Positions 46,080 through 46,171 of a stretch of DNA of 46,171 nt are shown piece by piece. Where the stretch lies: NCBI GenBank assembly GCA_021203545.1, contig JAJQAZ010000171.1:1-46171 (forward strand), given 5' to 3'. Source of the DNA: Tannerellaceae bacterium (lineage in GTDB: Bacteria; Bacteroidota; Bacteroidia; Bacteroidales; Tannerellaceae). Positions within the stretch are counted from its first letter, which is position 1, and each line of letters opens with the position of its first letter. The notes under the pieces are model-generated. The model ran no database searches and was not told the DNA's origin. It was given only the letters and a program-made list of their open reading frames with translations. The translations under genes and the position numbers were made by a program.

Positions 46080-46121
46080 AAGTCCAAAGGACTTGAATGT
46101 TAATAACCCCGGGTGCAACCC
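46080..46121 (+). repeat. Relative of the 17339 inverted repeat tip
   Basis: AAGTCCAAAGGACTTGAATG matches 17339-17358 except for G against A at one position. A GGGTGCAACCC palindrome follows. It is cut by the window edge. Confidence 0.5.
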
Positions 46122-46171
46122 AGTCATGTTCAGAAGATTGAAAAGCTGCTGTTGTTAGCTTAGCTAGAAGA

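Overview
The window looks like a chromosomal segment of a member of the order Bacteroidales (phylum Bacteroidota). Supporting signs are a SusC/SusD pair with STN, carboxypeptidase-like and plug domains, FecR-type anti-sigma and ECF sigma genes, DUF4294, DUF4252 and DUF1254 proteins, many near-consensus TAnnTTTG -7 promoter elements, few Shine-Dalgarno sites, and about 40% G+C by eye. I cannot assign a genus. There is no tRNA, rRNA, CRISPR array or complete insertion sequence that I can see.

Layout. 1-1465: the end of an unknown gene and two tandem copies of a small two-helix membrane protein, both frame-damaged. 1541-5866: HAM1/RdgB pyrophosphatase, NadA, a possible DnaA-box cluster, a TrmH-type RNA methyltransferase, a DUF559 nuclease framed by inverted palindromes, and DUF4294. 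6035-8898: two outer-membrane-type proteins, the second with two in-frame stops. 8933-12646: arginase and ornithine aminotransferase overlapping by ATGA (arginine catabolism), then a lipoprotein. 12816-17064: acyltransferase, D-Ala-D-Ala ligase, RluD, PASTA protein and ribosomal protein L34. 17597-26117: a sulfated-glycan uptake locus (sulfatase, SusD, SusC with STN domain, FecR, ECF sigma). 26347-33587: a small unknown gene, a repeat-rich gap, a tricorn-like protease and mutS. 33699-35609: an ECF sigma/anti-sigma pair flanked by two DUF4252 genes. 35834-39527: an 11-residue-repeat protein, KduI, a GH88 unsaturated glucuronyl hydrolase and a small ABC unit. 39751-46008: DUF1254 lipoprotein, YchF, two tandem Ogt-like proteins, a retropepsin-like protease and a SanA/YdcF protein.

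Two features stand out. First, about 14 of some 40 genes are interrupted by one base or by an in-frame stop while the rest of the protein stays well conserved. Most indels lie in short homopolymers. mutS is among them. This may be raw-read error, or the mark of a mismatch-repair-deficient lineage; the sequence alone cannot decide. Second, the gaps are packed with several families of palindromic repeats: CCCCCTAAAGGGGG elements at gene 3' ends, long inverted repeats of about 55-72 bp, a cloverleaf-like element, and tandem hairpin arrays. One family flanks the DUF559 nuclease gene in inverted orientation, which suggests a small, possibly mobile unit.

Functional links (inference): the sulfatase/Sus locus with its ECF/FecR regulator, plus KduI and GH88 about 10 kb away, fit use of a sulfated, uronic-acid-containing glycan. 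Arginase plus ornithine aminotransferase fit arginine use. L34, PASTA, RluD, Ddl and acyltransferase form a housekeeping block.
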